Shown here piece after piece: positions 16,056 through 24,321 of a DNA stretch of 39,129 nucleotides. The translations under genes were made by a program, and so were the position numbers. The stretch's first letter is position 1, and every line of letters begins with the position of its first letter. Source of the stretch: Clostridia bacterium (GTDB lineage: Bacteria; Bacillota; Clostridia; TANB77; CAG-465); NCBI GenBank assembly GCA_900772475.1, contig CAAHEI010000079.1, forward strand, positions 1 to 39,129. The letters run 5' to 3'. The notes under the pieces were generated by a model that had not been told where the DNA came from, ran no database searches, and worked only from the letters and a program-made list of their open reading frames with translations.

Positions 16056-16895
16056 ATGGATCAAAATAATGAATTAAAATTATTTGAAGATAAAAAAATT
16101 AGAGCAAAATGGGATGAAGAAAAAGAAAAATGGTATTTTTCAGTTGTAGATGTGGTTGCAGTTTTAACAGATAATGATTATCAAAAGTCTAGAAATTATT
16201 GGAAATGGCTTAAAAATAAGTTGATTCAAGAAGGCAGTGAGTTGGTTAGTGATACTAACCAACTGAAAATGCAATCAGTTGATGGAAAATATTATAATAC
16301 TGATGTAATGAATACGGAACAAGTTTTGCGTTTAATACAATCAATACCATCGAAAAAAGCAGAACCATTTAAACTATGGTTAGCTCAAGTAGGAAAAGAA
16401 CGAATAGATGAAGCATATGATCCAGAAATAGCAATAAATAGAGCATTAGATATATACAGAAAAAAAGGATATTCAGAAGAATGGATAAATCAAAGGTTAA
16501 AAACAATAGATATAAGAAAAGAATTTACGGATGAACTAAAAGAAAAAGGAATAAGCGAGGCAAAAGATTTTGCAATATTAACAAATATTTTAACGCAGGC
16601 TTGGAGTGGACATTCAGTAAAAGAATATAAAAATTTAAAAGGTTTAAAAAAGGAAAATTTACGAGATAATATGACTAATATGGAATTAGTACTTAATATG
16701 CTAGCAGAAACATCTTCTACAGAAATTTCAAAAAGTAAAAATGAAAAAGGATTTATGGAAGCACAAGATTCTGTTATAGAAGGTGGAAATATAGCCAGGG
16801 TTGCAAGAGAGCAATTAGAAAGAAAGACAGGAAAAAAAGTTGTATCTGATAAAAATGCTAAAGAAATAAGGAATTTAAATTCTGGTAAAGAATAG
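16056..16895 (+). CDS. BRO-N / DinD-like protein
   Basis: 279 residues. The N-terminal part is a BRO-N (phage antirepressor-type) DNA-binding domain: KWYFSVVDVVAVLTDN (26-41), YWKWLKNKL, TDVMNTEQVLRLIQSIPS and AEPFKLWLAQVGKERIDE (about 110-130). The rest (INRALDIYRKKGY, WINQRLKTIDIRKEF, LTQAWSGHSVKEYKNLKGL, NMTNMELVLNMLAE, ending TGKKVVSDKNAK) matches the conserved longer form related to DinD, the DNA-damage-inducible protein. In cells these act as DNA-binding regulators or recombination modulators; the role here is inferred. AGAGG precedes the ATG. It stands alone with its own promoter and an inverted repeat in the leader, and there are no phage genes beside it. Confidence 0.8.
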   Translation: MDQNNELKLFEDKKIRAKWDEEKEKWYFSVVDVVAVLTDNDYQKSRNYWKWLKNKLIQEGSELVSDTNQLKMQSVDGKYYNTDVMNTEQVLRLIQSIPSKKAEPFKLWLAQVGKERIDEAYDPEIAINRALDIYRKKGYSEEWINQRLKTIDIRKEFTDELKEKGISEAKDFAILTNILTQAWSGHSVKEYKNLKGLKKENLRDNMTNMELVLNMLAETSSTEISKSKNEKGFMEAQDSVIEGGNIARVAREQLERKTGKKVVSDKNAKEIRNLNSGKE

Positions 16896-16975
16896 TTTTT
16901 TGAAATTTCAAAGAATTTTTAGGATCCTTTCTTAAGATATTATAGATAAAAAATTATTAATAAAGAGGTGTATAT

Positions 16976-17545
16976 ATGGCAAAGTTATATTTTAGATATG
17001 GAACAATGGGATCTGGTAAATCAATAGATTTGTTAAAAGTTGCATATAATTATGAGGAAAGAAACCAAAAATGTCTACTTATGGTCCCAAGTATAGATAA
17101 CAGATATGGAGTAGGAAAGGTTACAACTAGAATTGGTATTTCAAGAGAGGCGTATATAATAAATGAAGATACTAATATTTATGAATATGTATCATCTTTA
17201 TTAGAAAAGCCAAATTGTATTCTAGTAGATGAATGTAATTTTTTAACTAAAAAACATGTAAATGAATTATCAGATGTAGTAGACTTTTTAGAAATTCCAG
17301 TTATATGTTATGGACTTAGATCTGATTTTAAATGCGAATTATTTGAGGGCTCAGAGGAATTAATGGCAATAGCAGATAAAATTGAAGAAATAAAAACAAT
17401 ATGTGAATGTGGAAGAAAAGCAACTATAAATATGAGATATAAAGATGGGAAAGCAATAATTGATGGTGAAAAAATAGTTGTTGGTGGAAATGAAATGTAT
17501 AAAGCAGTATGCAGAAAATGCTATAAAAAGTATATAGAAAAATAA
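16976..17545 (+). CDS. tdk: Thymidine kinase, type II
   Basis: 189 residues. It phosphorylates thymidine (and deoxyuridine) with ATP for dTTP salvage. Visible: the P-loop GTMGSGKS (9-16), DNRYGVGKVTTRIG, the Walker B/catalytic base VDECNFL (Glu86), CYGLRSDFKCELFEGS (thymidine-binding lasso precursor region) and four zinc-binding cysteines (Cys143, Cys145, Cys179, Cys182). The sequence is closer in style to the E. coli-type enzyme (NYEERN, GVGKVTTRIG) than to the short Bacillus type. AGAGGTG precedes the ATG. It has its own terminator; a dUTPase gene is present 16 kb away, another dTTP-pathway enzyme. Confidence 0.95.
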   Translation: MAKLYFRYGTMGSGKSIDLLKVAYNYEERNQKCLLMVPSIDNRYGVGKVTTRIGISREAYIINEDTNIYEYVSSLLEKPNCILVDECNFLTKKHVNELSDVVDFLEIPVICYGLRSDFKCELFEGSEELMAIADKIEEIKTICECGRKATINMRYKDGKAIIDGEKIVVGGNEMYKAVCRKCYKKYIEK

Positions 17546-17560
17546 TTGTATTTTTGTTAT

Positions 17561-17599
17561 AAGTCAAAATTAGACAACTTTCTAATTTGACTTTTTTTT
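17561..17599 (+). terminator. tdk terminator
   Basis: AAGTCAAAATTAGA pairs with TCTAATTTGACTT (one bulged A), followed by eight T. The descending arm overlaps the next promoter. Confidence 0.9.
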
Positions 17600-17615
17600 G
17601 CTTTCGGTGTATAAT
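17587..17615 (+). promoter_or_regulatory. RNase J promoter overlapping the tdk terminator
   Basis: TTGACT, 17 bases, TATAAT. The -35 lies in the terminator's 3' arm and the T tract fills the spacer. The leader to the RNase J start is then about 120 bases. Confidence 0.65.
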
Positions 17616-17743
17616 ATAGGCTATGTATATTGAGTTCGTGTTAAAATTATATTTTAGAATATAATAGTAGTAATACTATAATATATATTGATCGTGGTTA
17701 AAGTAAATTGAAAAGTAAATATTAAAGGAGGAATAATAATTTA

Positions 17744-19666
17744 ATGGAAGAAAAAAAGGATTACAAAAGAAAGGGGCAAATTGCGCCTTTAACAAAAAGA
17801 AATAATTCAAATTCTAGAGGTAATAAAACAACAAGAACAAATAGAAAAGATAAAAATGATGTATTAAATAATAAGGAGTTAGTAAAGGATACGAAGAAGA
17901 AATTATTAAAAAAAGGGCCAAATGTTGAATTCTTAAATATGGATACAAGGCCTGTTGTATCTAGATCATCTAAACCTACTGTATTTGCAGATGCTAAACT
18001 TAAAGTAATTCCACTAGGTGGTATGAATGAAATTGGTAAAAATATGACTGTTTTTGAATATAAAGATGAAATAATAGTTGTAGACTGCGGACTTGCATTT
18101 CCAGAGGATGATATGTTAGGTGTTGATTTAGTAATTCAAGATATAACATACTTAGAAAGAAATAAAGATAAAGTAAAAGCTTTATTTATAACTCATGGGC
18201 ATGAGGATCATATAGGTGCAATACCATATTTCTTAAAGAAAATAAATGTACCAATTTATGGAACAAAATTAACATTAGGTCTAATCAAAGCAAAATTGAT
18301 AGAACATCACTTAGAAAAAAGTACAAAGCTAAAATGTGTAAAACCACGTGACGTTATAGCTTTAAAACACTTTAAGGTAGAGTTTATAAGAATGACACAC
18401 TCAATTGCAGATGCAGCAGGACTTGCAATAAAGACACCTGTTGGAACAGTAGTGCATACAGGAGATTTCAAGGTAGATTATACACCAATAGATGGAAAAC
18501 CAATGGATTTTGCAAGACTTGCAGAACTTGGTGAAGAAGGTGTAACGCTTCTAATGTCTGATAGTACAAATGCTCAAAGAGACGGATATACTATGTCAGA
18601 AAGTATAGTAGGACATGAGTTTGATAAAATATTTACAAACTGTAAAAAAAGAATAATAGTTGCAACATTTGCATCAAATATACACAGAATGCAACAAATA
18701 ATGAATGCTGCTGTAAAATGTAACAGAAAAGTATCAGTTGTTGGTCGTAGTATGATAAATGTTCTTGCAGTTTCACAAGAACTAGGATATTTAGAAGTAC
18801 CAGAAGGAACTATTATTGATATAGATAAAATAAATAACTATAATCCTGAAGAATTATTAATAATTACAACTGGAACACAAGGTGAACCAATGTCTGCACT
18901 TAGCCGTATGTCAGCAGGTGAGCACAAAAAAGTTCAAATAACACCAGATGATTTAGTAATTTTCTCATCATCTGCTATACCTGGTAACGAAAAATCAATT
19001 GATAAAGTAATTGATGAACTAGAAAAATTAGGTGCTGAAGTTATATACAATCAACTTGCCGATGTACACGTATCTGGTCATGCTTGCAAAGAAGAATTAA
19101 AATTAATGTTATCATTAGTAAAGCCAAAATATTTTATGCCAGTTCATGGTGAGTATAGATTTTTAAAAATGCATGGCGAACTTGCAGTCGAAACAGGTAC
19201 ACCAAAAGAAAATATATTTATAATGGAAAATGGTAGAACTCTTGAAATTGGAAAACATGATGCTAAAATTACAACTCAAGTACCTTCTGGTATGATACTT
19301 GTAGATGGACTTGGTGTTGGTGATGTTGGAAATATTGTAATTAGAGATAGACAGTTATTATCTGAAAATGGTGTTATAATAGTTGTTGTAACGCTAGATA
19401 GAAAAACAGCAAAAGTAATTTCAGGACCAGATATAGTAACTCGTGGGTTTGTTTATGTAAGAGAAAGTGAAGACTTAATGGAAGAAATAAAAGAAGTTGC
19501 AAAAGATGAACTTGATAGATGCGATAAAGAAAATATTCGTGAATGGTCTAATATAAAATCAAATCTAAGAGATAACTTAATGCGTTTTGTATATTCTAAA
19601 ACAAAACGTCAACCAATGATACTTCCAATATTAATGGATGTAGATTTAGATAAAAATAGAAATTAA
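17744..19666 (+). CDS. rnj: Ribonuclease J
   Basis: 640 residues. A metallo-beta-lactamase/beta-CASP ribonuclease with 5' exonuclease and endonuclease activity, central to mRNA decay and rRNA maturation in Gram-positives. The catalytic core starts near residue 85 (LKVIPLGGMNEIGKNM) and shows HGHEDHIG (151-158), GDFKVDYTP, SDSTNA, ATFASNIHR, TGTQGEP, SSAIPGNE, VHVSGHA and PVHGEYR. Residues 1-80 are a basic, Asn/Lys-rich extension typical of some clostridial RNase J proteins and probably disordered or RNA-binding. AAGGAGG precedes the ATG by a slightly long 12 bases. gltX follows after 18 bases, so the two form an operon. Confidence 0.96.
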   Translation: MEEKKDYKRKGQIAPLTKRNNSNSRGNKTTRTNRKDKNDVLNNKELVKDTKKKLLKKGPNVEFLNMDTRPVVSRSSKPTVFADAKLKVIPLGGMNEIGKNMTVFEYKDEIIVVDCGLAFPEDDMLGVDLVIQDITYLERNKDKVKALFITHGHEDHIGAIPYFLKKINVPIYGTKLTLGLIKAKLIEHHLEKSTKLKCVKPRDVIALKHFKVEFIRMTHSIADAAGLAIKTPVGTVVHTGDFKVDYTPIDGKPMDFARLAELGEEGVTLLMSDSTNAQRDGYTMSESIVGHEFDKIFTNCKKRIIVATFASNIHRMQQIMNAAVKCNRKVSVVGRSMINVLAVSQELGYLEVPEGTIIDIDKINNYNPEELLIITTGTQGEPMSALSRMSAGEHKKVQITPDDLVIFSSSAIPGNEKSIDKVIDELEKLGAEVIYNQLADVHVSGHACKEELKLMLSLVKPKYFMPVHGEYRFLKMHGELAVETGTPKENIFIMENGRTLEIGKHDAKITTQVPSGMILVDGLGVGDVGNIVIRDRQLLSENGVIIVVVTLDRKTAKVISGPDIVTRGFVYVRESEDLMEEIKEVAKDELDRCDKENIREWSNIKSNLRDNLMRFVYSKTKRQPMILPILMDVDLDKNRN

Positions 19667-19684
19667 TATTTAAGGTGATTGAAA

Positions 19685-21373
19685 ATGGATGAAAATTTAA
19701 AAGAAAAATATGAGAAACTTGCAAATTTAATATTTCCAGATGTAACAGAAACTGTAGAAGATTTAGAAAAAAGATATCCTGAAAGAAATTTAAAAGAAGG
19801 AGCGTGCGTAACACGTTTTGCTCCTTCTCCTACAGGATTTTTACATACTGGAGCCTTGTTTACTTCACTTATAAATAAAAAACTTGCAAATCAAACAGGT
19901 GGGGTATTTTTTCTTAGAATAGAAGATACTGATAGAAAAAGAGAAGTAAAAGATAGTGTAAAAGACTTGACTACCCAAATGAGAGAATTTAATATTTCAC
20001 CAGATGAGGGCGTTATTGAAGAAGGAAAAGAAATTGGTGATTATGGTCCATATACTCAAAGTAAGAGAGAAAAAATATATAGAATTTGTGCAAAACATTT
20101 ACTTTTAAAAGGACTTGCATATCCATGCTTTTGTACACCAGAAATGTTGCAAAAGACACATGATTATCAAGAAGAACATAAAATTGTACCTGGGTATTAC
20201 TCAGTATATGCAAAATGTAGAAATATATCAGTTGATGAATATATATCAAGGATTGAAGCAGGAGAAAAGTATATTTTAAGATTTAGATCAAATGGATCTC
20301 ACTTAAAAAAAGTAAGTTTTAAAGATGGTATAAAGGGAAAAATTGATATTGCACAAAATGATCAAGATATAGTAATCTTAAAATCAGATGGACTTCCAAC
20401 TTATCATTTTGCACATGTTTGTGATGATCATTTTATGAGAACAACACATGTTATAAGGGGAGAAGAATGGGTATCTTCAGTTCCTATTCATTTAGAGTTA
20501 TTCTATGCTATGGGATTTAAGGCACCAGTGTTTGTACATATTCCAAGTATAATGAAATTAGATGGAACATCTAAAAGAAAGCTTAGTAAAAGAAAAGATA
20601 GTGAAGCTGCTGTATCATATTTCTTAAAAGCAGGATATCCAGTAGAATCAGTAAATGAATATCTTTTAACTCTAATTAATTCAGATTTTGAAAACTGGAA
20701 AAGAGCTCATAAAAATGAAAGTAATGATTTATTTGAACTTAAATTAAAAAAGATAAATACTTCAGGTGCGTTATTTGATAATGTAAAATTAAATGATGTA
20801 TCAAAAGAAGTAATATCAAGAATGAATAGTGATGAAGTATTAAAAGCTGTTCTTGATTGGGCAAAAAAATATAACGAAGAAGTATATAACCTAATTTCAA
20901 AAGATGAGGCTTATAGCCAAAAAATCTTTGCTTTAGAAAGAGATGGAGCAAAAAAAATACGTAAAGATATATATAAATGGGAAGATATTATACCTACTTT
21001 CTTTTATTTCTTTGATGAGTATTTTAAAGAAGATATAAAAGAAGGATATGACTTTAGAATTACAGATAAATTGACTAAAGAAGTTATTTTAGATGTAATA
21101 GAAAAATATTCTAGTGCATATAATGAAAATGATGATAAAGATACTTGGTTTAACAGAATGAAAGAACTTGCAAATAATCTTGGATTTTGTACTAATATGA
21201 AAGAGTATAAAGAAAATCCAGATAATTTTGTAGGAAATATAGCGGATTTTTCAGACATAATAAGGACTTCTGTTACAAATAGGCACAATACACCAGATAT
21301 ATATGAAATAATGAAAATACTTGGAAAAGATAGGGTAGTTAATAGATTTAAAGAATCTGAATTTAGAATATAA
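19685..21373 (+). CDS. gltX: Glutamyl-tRNA synthetase
   Basis: 562 residues. It charges tRNA-Glu (and, in many such bacteria, tRNA-Gln for later amidation). The class I signatures are FAPSPTGFLHTG (45-56, HIGH region) and KLSKR (299-303, KMSKS region); RIEDTDRKRE, YPCFCT and DGLPTYHFAHVCDDH also fit. It carries about 40 extra N-terminal residues before the usual start, typical of a long clostridial GluRS form. The ATG at 19685 is chosen because AAGGTG sits 7 bases upstream; the TTG at 19679 is too close to it. It is in operon with RNase J. Confidence 0.96.
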   Translation: MDENLKEKYEKLANLIFPDVTETVEDLEKRYPERNLKEGACVTRFAPSPTGFLHTGALFTSLINKKLANQTGGVFFLRIEDTDRKREVKDSVKDLTTQMREFNISPDEGVIEEGKEIGDYGPYTQSKREKIYRICAKHLLLKGLAYPCFCTPEMLQKTHDYQEEHKIVPGYYSVYAKCRNISVDEYISRIEAGEKYILRFRSNGSHLKKVSFKDGIKGKIDIAQNDQDIVILKSDGLPTYHFAHVCDDHFMRTTHVIRGEEWVSSVPIHLELFYAMGFKAPVFVHIPSIMKLDGTSKRKLSKRKDSEAAVSYFLKAGYPVESVNEYLLTLINSDFENWKRAHKNESNDLFELKLKKINTSGALFDNVKLNDVSKEVISRMNSDEVLKAVLDWAKKYNEEVYNLISKDEAYSQKIFALERDGAKKIRKDIYKWEDIIPTFFYFFDEYFKEDIKEGYDFRITDKLTKEVILDVIEKYSSAYNENDDKDTWFNRMKELANNLGFCTNMKEYKENPDNFVGNIADFSDIIRTSVTNRHNTPDIYEIMKILGKDRVVNRFKESEFRI

Positions 21374-21947
21374 ATGAAAAGCAACATGATTTTGGAGCGA
21401 AAATTTTTTCCTTCAATTTTTATCATTTCAAGAAAAATGTATAAAAAAACGAAAATAAGTAAAAGTTAGAAAATAAAAATTAAAAAACATTGTAAGGAAA
21501 TTAATAAAAAATATATTTAATAAAGAAACGATTACAATGTGTAATTACTTTTTTATTTGTTAATTATTATATTTCTAGTCTGAATAGTAATGCTTTTTCT
21601 TAAAAATAAACTAAAGGGGTTGACTATCCTAAAAATATAATATATAATTTGTTTATGAGAAATATGTCTTGTTTTGCGATTATTGTTTAAAATATAAAAA
21701 GATAATTTCTATAATGTACAATATTTTTATAATGGGATGATATTTATAGAATTTATAGCTGTTTAGGTATTAATATTAATTTATTTTAAAGACACAAAAC
21801 TGAGAGCAATTATTGTTGTATATGTAGACCAAAGAGTTTAATAAAATTTACTGTTATTCCGTAATATATAAATGGAGTAATATAAGTAGATAATTATCAA
21901 ATTTCTAATGGTGCTGCATTTGAATTTTAAAAAATGGAGGTGAATTT
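21374..21947. other. 574-base gene-free region
   Basis: AT-rich with stops in all frames. It contains a long-loop inverted repeat (ACATTGTAA at 21487-21495, TTACAATGT at 21532-21540) followed by a T run, possibly the gltX terminator, and a strong promoter at 21620. Short frames such as KYVLFCDYCLKYKKII could be relics of a decayed gene but are too short to support a call. No known RNA structure was recognised. Confidence 0.5.
21620..21648 (+). promoter_or_regulatory. Strong promoter about 300 bases before the TM2 gene
   Basis: TTGACT, 17 bases, TATAAT. If used for the TM2 gene it makes a leader of about 290 bases with no assigned function; alternatively it drives a short RNA. Confidence 0.6.
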
Positions 21948-22160
21948 ATGAATAGTCAAAAAAATTGGTTAACAACACTTTTATTAAGTATTTTTTTAGG
22001 AAATTTAGGAGTACATAGATTTTATGTTGGAAAAATTGGAACTGGTATTTTGCAATTGCTAACTTTAGGTGGATGTGGAATATGGACACTTATAGATATA
22101 ATAACAATTGTAATGGGAAATTTTAAAGATAAAGATGAAAATTACATCAAAAATAAGTAA
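21948..22160 (+). CDS. TM2-domain small membrane protein
   Basis: 70 residues, essentially one TM2 domain: KNWLTTLLLSIFLGNLGVHR, then FYVGKIGTGILQLLTLGG and TLIDIITIV, two membrane helices joined by a short polar turn. Function of the family is not settled. GGAGGTGA lies 7 bases before the ATG, an excellent site. The last 26 bases overlap the start of the DUF2752 gene in another frame, so the two are probably translationally coupled. Confidence 0.9.
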   Translation: MNSQKNWLTTLLLSIFLGNLGVHRFYVGKIGTGILQLLTLGGCGIWTLIDIITIVMGNFKDKDENYIKNK

Positions 22161-22443
22161 AATAATAATTTTTTTAATATTTAATATAATATTATTAATT
22201 GTGTTATATAATATTCCAGTTGGTTCAAAATTTTTAAGCAATATATGTTTAATAAAAATGATTAGTGGAAGAGAATGTTGGAATTGTGGTATGACGAGAG
22301 CTTTTTTATCATTATTACATTTTAAATTTGCATCGGCATATAATTTTAATCATAAGGTTATTTTGGTTTTTCCACTAGTTGTATTTTATTACTTATATTT
22401 ATGGGCTTTATATATCTTTAAGAAGAAAAACAAAAATGAGTGA
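22135..22443 (+). CDS. DUF2752 membrane protein
   Basis: 102 residues with two or three membrane segments (about 8-25, 74-94). The family signature CWNCGMTRAFLSLL (about 48-61) followed by FASAYNFNHK is clear. The function of DUF2752 is unknown; it is commonly found next to TM2-domain genes, as here. The ATG at 22135 lies inside the TM2 gene and the stop overlaps by 8 bases the start of the next, broken frame, an arrangement typical of a tightly coupled operon. Confidence 0.85.
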   Translation: MKITSKISKIIIFLIFNIILLIVLYNIPVGSKFLSNICLIKMISGRECWNCGMTRAFLSLLHFKFASAYNFNHKVILVFPLVVFYYLYLWALYIFKKKNKNE

Positions 22444-22748
22444 AAAAGAAAAATGTATATTAGCTTACGTTTTTTCATGGTTGGAGGATTATTGTATTAT
22501 TTGGAATGAAAGATAATTAAAGAAATATCAAAATTCATACAGCACATGTAATTGTTATAGTAGTAGGATATATGTTATTGGATGCAATATATAACTTTAT
22601 TCCTGTATGTATATCATTCTTTTTAAAAATATTATATGGTTTATATGCTGTTTTAGCAATTATTAGTATTGTAAAAAGTAATAAAGATGAAGAACCTGAA
22701 CTACCAGTAGTAGGAAAAATCGCAACATTTATATTCTCAAAAAAATAG
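22436..22748 (+). pseudogene. Frameshifted DUF4870-like small membrane protein
   Basis: The ATG at 22436 overlaps the DUF2752 stop (ATGAGTGA). It reads MSEKEKCILAYVFSWL, then the coherent protein continues in a second frame from 22483 (GGLLYYLE) and in a third from about 22506, where an in-frame TAA at 22518 is followed by an uninterrupted IHTAHVIVIVVGYMLLDAIY, two helices, a charged NKDEEPELP stretch and a stop at 22746. The pieces together look like a DUF4870-type protein of about 100 residues. Two frame changes and one stop make decay more likely than a single sequencing error, but assembly error in this AT-rich DNA cannot be excluded. Confidence 0.75.
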
Positions 22749-22894
22749 CTGCGTAAATATTTAAAATGTTTAGACTTACAATATAATGAGGTTTAGATAT
22801 TTTTTCTTTACAAAGAGATCATATGTTAAAGAATATACTGATCATGAAAAGCTCACTTTTATTTCAGAATAAATCATGGTTTATTAAATTTGTG

Positions 22895-22929
22895 AAATGG
22901 GATGAATAGAAAAATCATCTCATTTTTTA
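22895..22929 (+). terminator. Terminator downstream of the TM2 unit
   Basis: AAATGGGATGA pairs with TCATCTCATTT (one G-U pair), followed by TTT and T-rich sequence. Confidence 0.75.
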
Positions 22930-22940
22930 TTTATATATAT

Positions 22941-23024
22941 CAAAAACGTGAAACTTTTTAAAATTATATGTATTAAAAACGTGAAAAATTTCTGAATTTT
23001 ATGTATCAAAAACGTGAAACTTTA
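22941..23024. repeat. Three direct repeats with exact 33-bp spacing
   Basis: The core AAAAACGTGAAA begins at 22942, 22975 and 23008, so the period is 33 bp twice. Copies 1 and 3 share CAAAAACGTGAAACTTT; the bases before copies 2 and 3 (ATGTAT) are also shared. The array ends just upstream of a TTGACA promoter at 23035, which suggests binding sites for a regulator on one DNA face. Too few copies and too degenerate between cores to be CRISPR. Confidence 0.75.
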
Positions 23025-23034
23025 TTTTTTAGTA

Positions 23035-23063
23035 TTGACATATATATTAAAAATATATAAAAT
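23035..23063 (+). promoter_or_regulatory. Promoter of the phosphodiesterase gene
   Basis: TTGACA, 17 bases, TAAAAT (or TATAAA at 15 bases), 58 bases before the ATG and immediately downstream of the repeats. Confidence 0.65.
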
Positions 23064-23120
23064 ATTTGTGTTAGTAGTTAACAATAATAAACATTTTGTA
23101 TTAAGTAAAAAGGAGCTATT

Positions 23121-24308
23121 ATGCAAAATTTAAAAGAAAATATAGAAAAATTAAATAATTACCTTTCAGATACTAGTTATAATGATATAGATATAGTAGA
23201 TTTAATAAAATATTTATCAAGTAAATTTGGAGTTAAACAAGAAATTCAAAAAGAAAAGTATCAAAGGTTAGAAGAATATATAGGAGATAGCAAAAAAGTA
23301 TTACTTGTTCTTGTAGATGGATTTGGGTATTATAAAGTAAATGAATTAAGTGATAGTTCAATATTAAAGAAAAATTTAATGACAGGTATACGAACAGTAA
23401 ATCCAACTTCAACAGCATGTGTACTTACAAGTGTATGTAGTGCAAAGTATCCATCAGAACACGGAATTTTTGGATGGTGGCAGTATTTAAGAAGAAAAAA
23501 CTTAAATTACTGTCCACTTCCTATGGTTGAAAGAAAAACAGGGAAGAAAGTTGAAGATAAAGGAATTAATATAAAAGAAGTATTTGAATTTGAAAGTATA
23601 TTTGAAAAATTAAATACTACTGTTAATATTTCAATGCCTAGGGAATTAATATCATCTAGTTATTCTAGAATGTTCTCAGGCAGTAAAGCTAGTACTCATG
23701 GCTTTTATTCTGTTAGAGAAGGTTTTATGAACATGTCTAAAAAACTAAAAAATTCAGATACGTCTTTTAGCTATTTATATACTGATGGACTTGACGCTGC
23801 CTCTCATATGTATGGAGTAAATAGTCAAGAAGTTAAAAATATTATATCTGAAGTTGAAGATGGTATAAAATTTATAAAGAACGATAATGATGATGTAAAA
23901 GTAATTGTGATAGCTGATCATGGACAAGTTGATATGGTAAGTATGATGTACTTAAATCAAAATACGGATTACACTAAATATTTTTATGCACTTCCAAGTA
24001 TAGATACAAGAATGATAAGCTTCTTTGTAAAGGATGAAGCAAAAGAAGAATTTGAAGAAAAATTTTTAAGTGAATTTAATAAAGATGTAATTTTATTAAA
24101 AAAATCAGAGATAGAAAAATATAAAATATTTGGAAATACTAAATTAAGTAATAAGGCTAAAGAAAATTTAGGTGAATATATAGGAATAGTTGTAAATGAT
24201 AAATTTATGGTATGCGACAAAATAAACATAGAAGATTGTTTAAATACAAAAGGGAATCACTCTGGACTTACTAAAAAAGAAACAACTATACCACTTATTG
24301 TAATATAG
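23121..24308 (+). CDS. Cytosolic alkaline-phosphatase-superfamily phosphodiesterase
   Basis: 395 residues without signal peptide or membrane segment. It belongs to the type I phosphodiesterase/nucleotide pyrophosphatase branch: metal-binding LVLVDGFGYY (Asp66), the nucleophile region NPTSTACVLTS (Thr96 or Thr98), SAKYPSEHGIFGW, TDGLDAASHMYG (Asp and His), VIADHGQVDM and GNHSGLT (His). The full ligand set is present, so it should be an active two-metal hydrolase of phosphodiesters or pyrophosphates; the substrate cannot be read from the sequence. AAGGAG precedes the ATG. The VbhA-like antitoxin and Fic toxin follow at once (13 bases to the antitoxin start), so the three genes are probably one transcript. 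Confidence 0.85.
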   Translation: MQNLKENIEKLNNYLSDTSYNDIDIVDLIKYLSSKFGVKQEIQKEKYQRLEEYIGDSKKVLLVLVDGFGYYKVNELSDSSILKKNLMTGIRTVNPTSTACVLTSVCSAKYPSEHGIFGWWQYLRRKNLNYCPLPMVERKTGKKVEDKGINIKEVFEFESIFEKLNTTVNISMPRELISSSYSRMFSGSKASTHGFYSVREGFMNMSKKLKNSDTSFSYLYTDGLDAASHMYGVNSQEVKNIISEVEDGIKFIKNDNDDVKVIVIADHGQVDMVSMMYLNQNTDYTKYFYALPSIDTRMISFFVKDEAKEEFEEKFLSEFNKDVILLKKSEIEKYKIFGNTKLSNKAKENLGEYIGIVVNDKFMVCDKINIEDCLNTKGNHSGLTKKETTIPLIVI

Positions 24309-24321
24309 TAGGGTGATAAAA

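Larger units (their letters stand above)
22749..23034. other. Gene-free region after the pseudogene
   Basis: AT-rich. It holds a terminator (22895), three spaced repeats (22941) and a 28-codon ATG frame at 22823-22909 without a good ribosome binding site, which ends inside the terminator stem. I do not call that frame a gene. Confidence 0.5.

Noticed and set aside
19679..19684. TTG start for gltX at 19679
   Set aside because: It lies one base from AAGGTG, too close for initiation; the ATG at 19685 has correct spacing.
21004..21426. 140-residue minus-strand frame
   Set aside because: Antisense to gltX; composition is that of a shadow frame, with no initiation signal.
22823..22909. 28-codon frame starting MLKNILIMKSSLLF
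   Set aside because: Poor ribosome site and its stop falls inside the terminator stem; no similarity recognised.
22980..23002. CodY-box-like AATTTCTGAATTTT in the second repeat unit
   Set aside because: About three mismatches to the consensus in AT-rich DNA and not present in the other two units; likely chance.
22941..23024. Possible mini-CRISPR array
   Set aside because: Only three short cores with related, partly similar spacers and no cas gene; the 33-bp units are degenerate tandem copies rather than repeat-spacer units.
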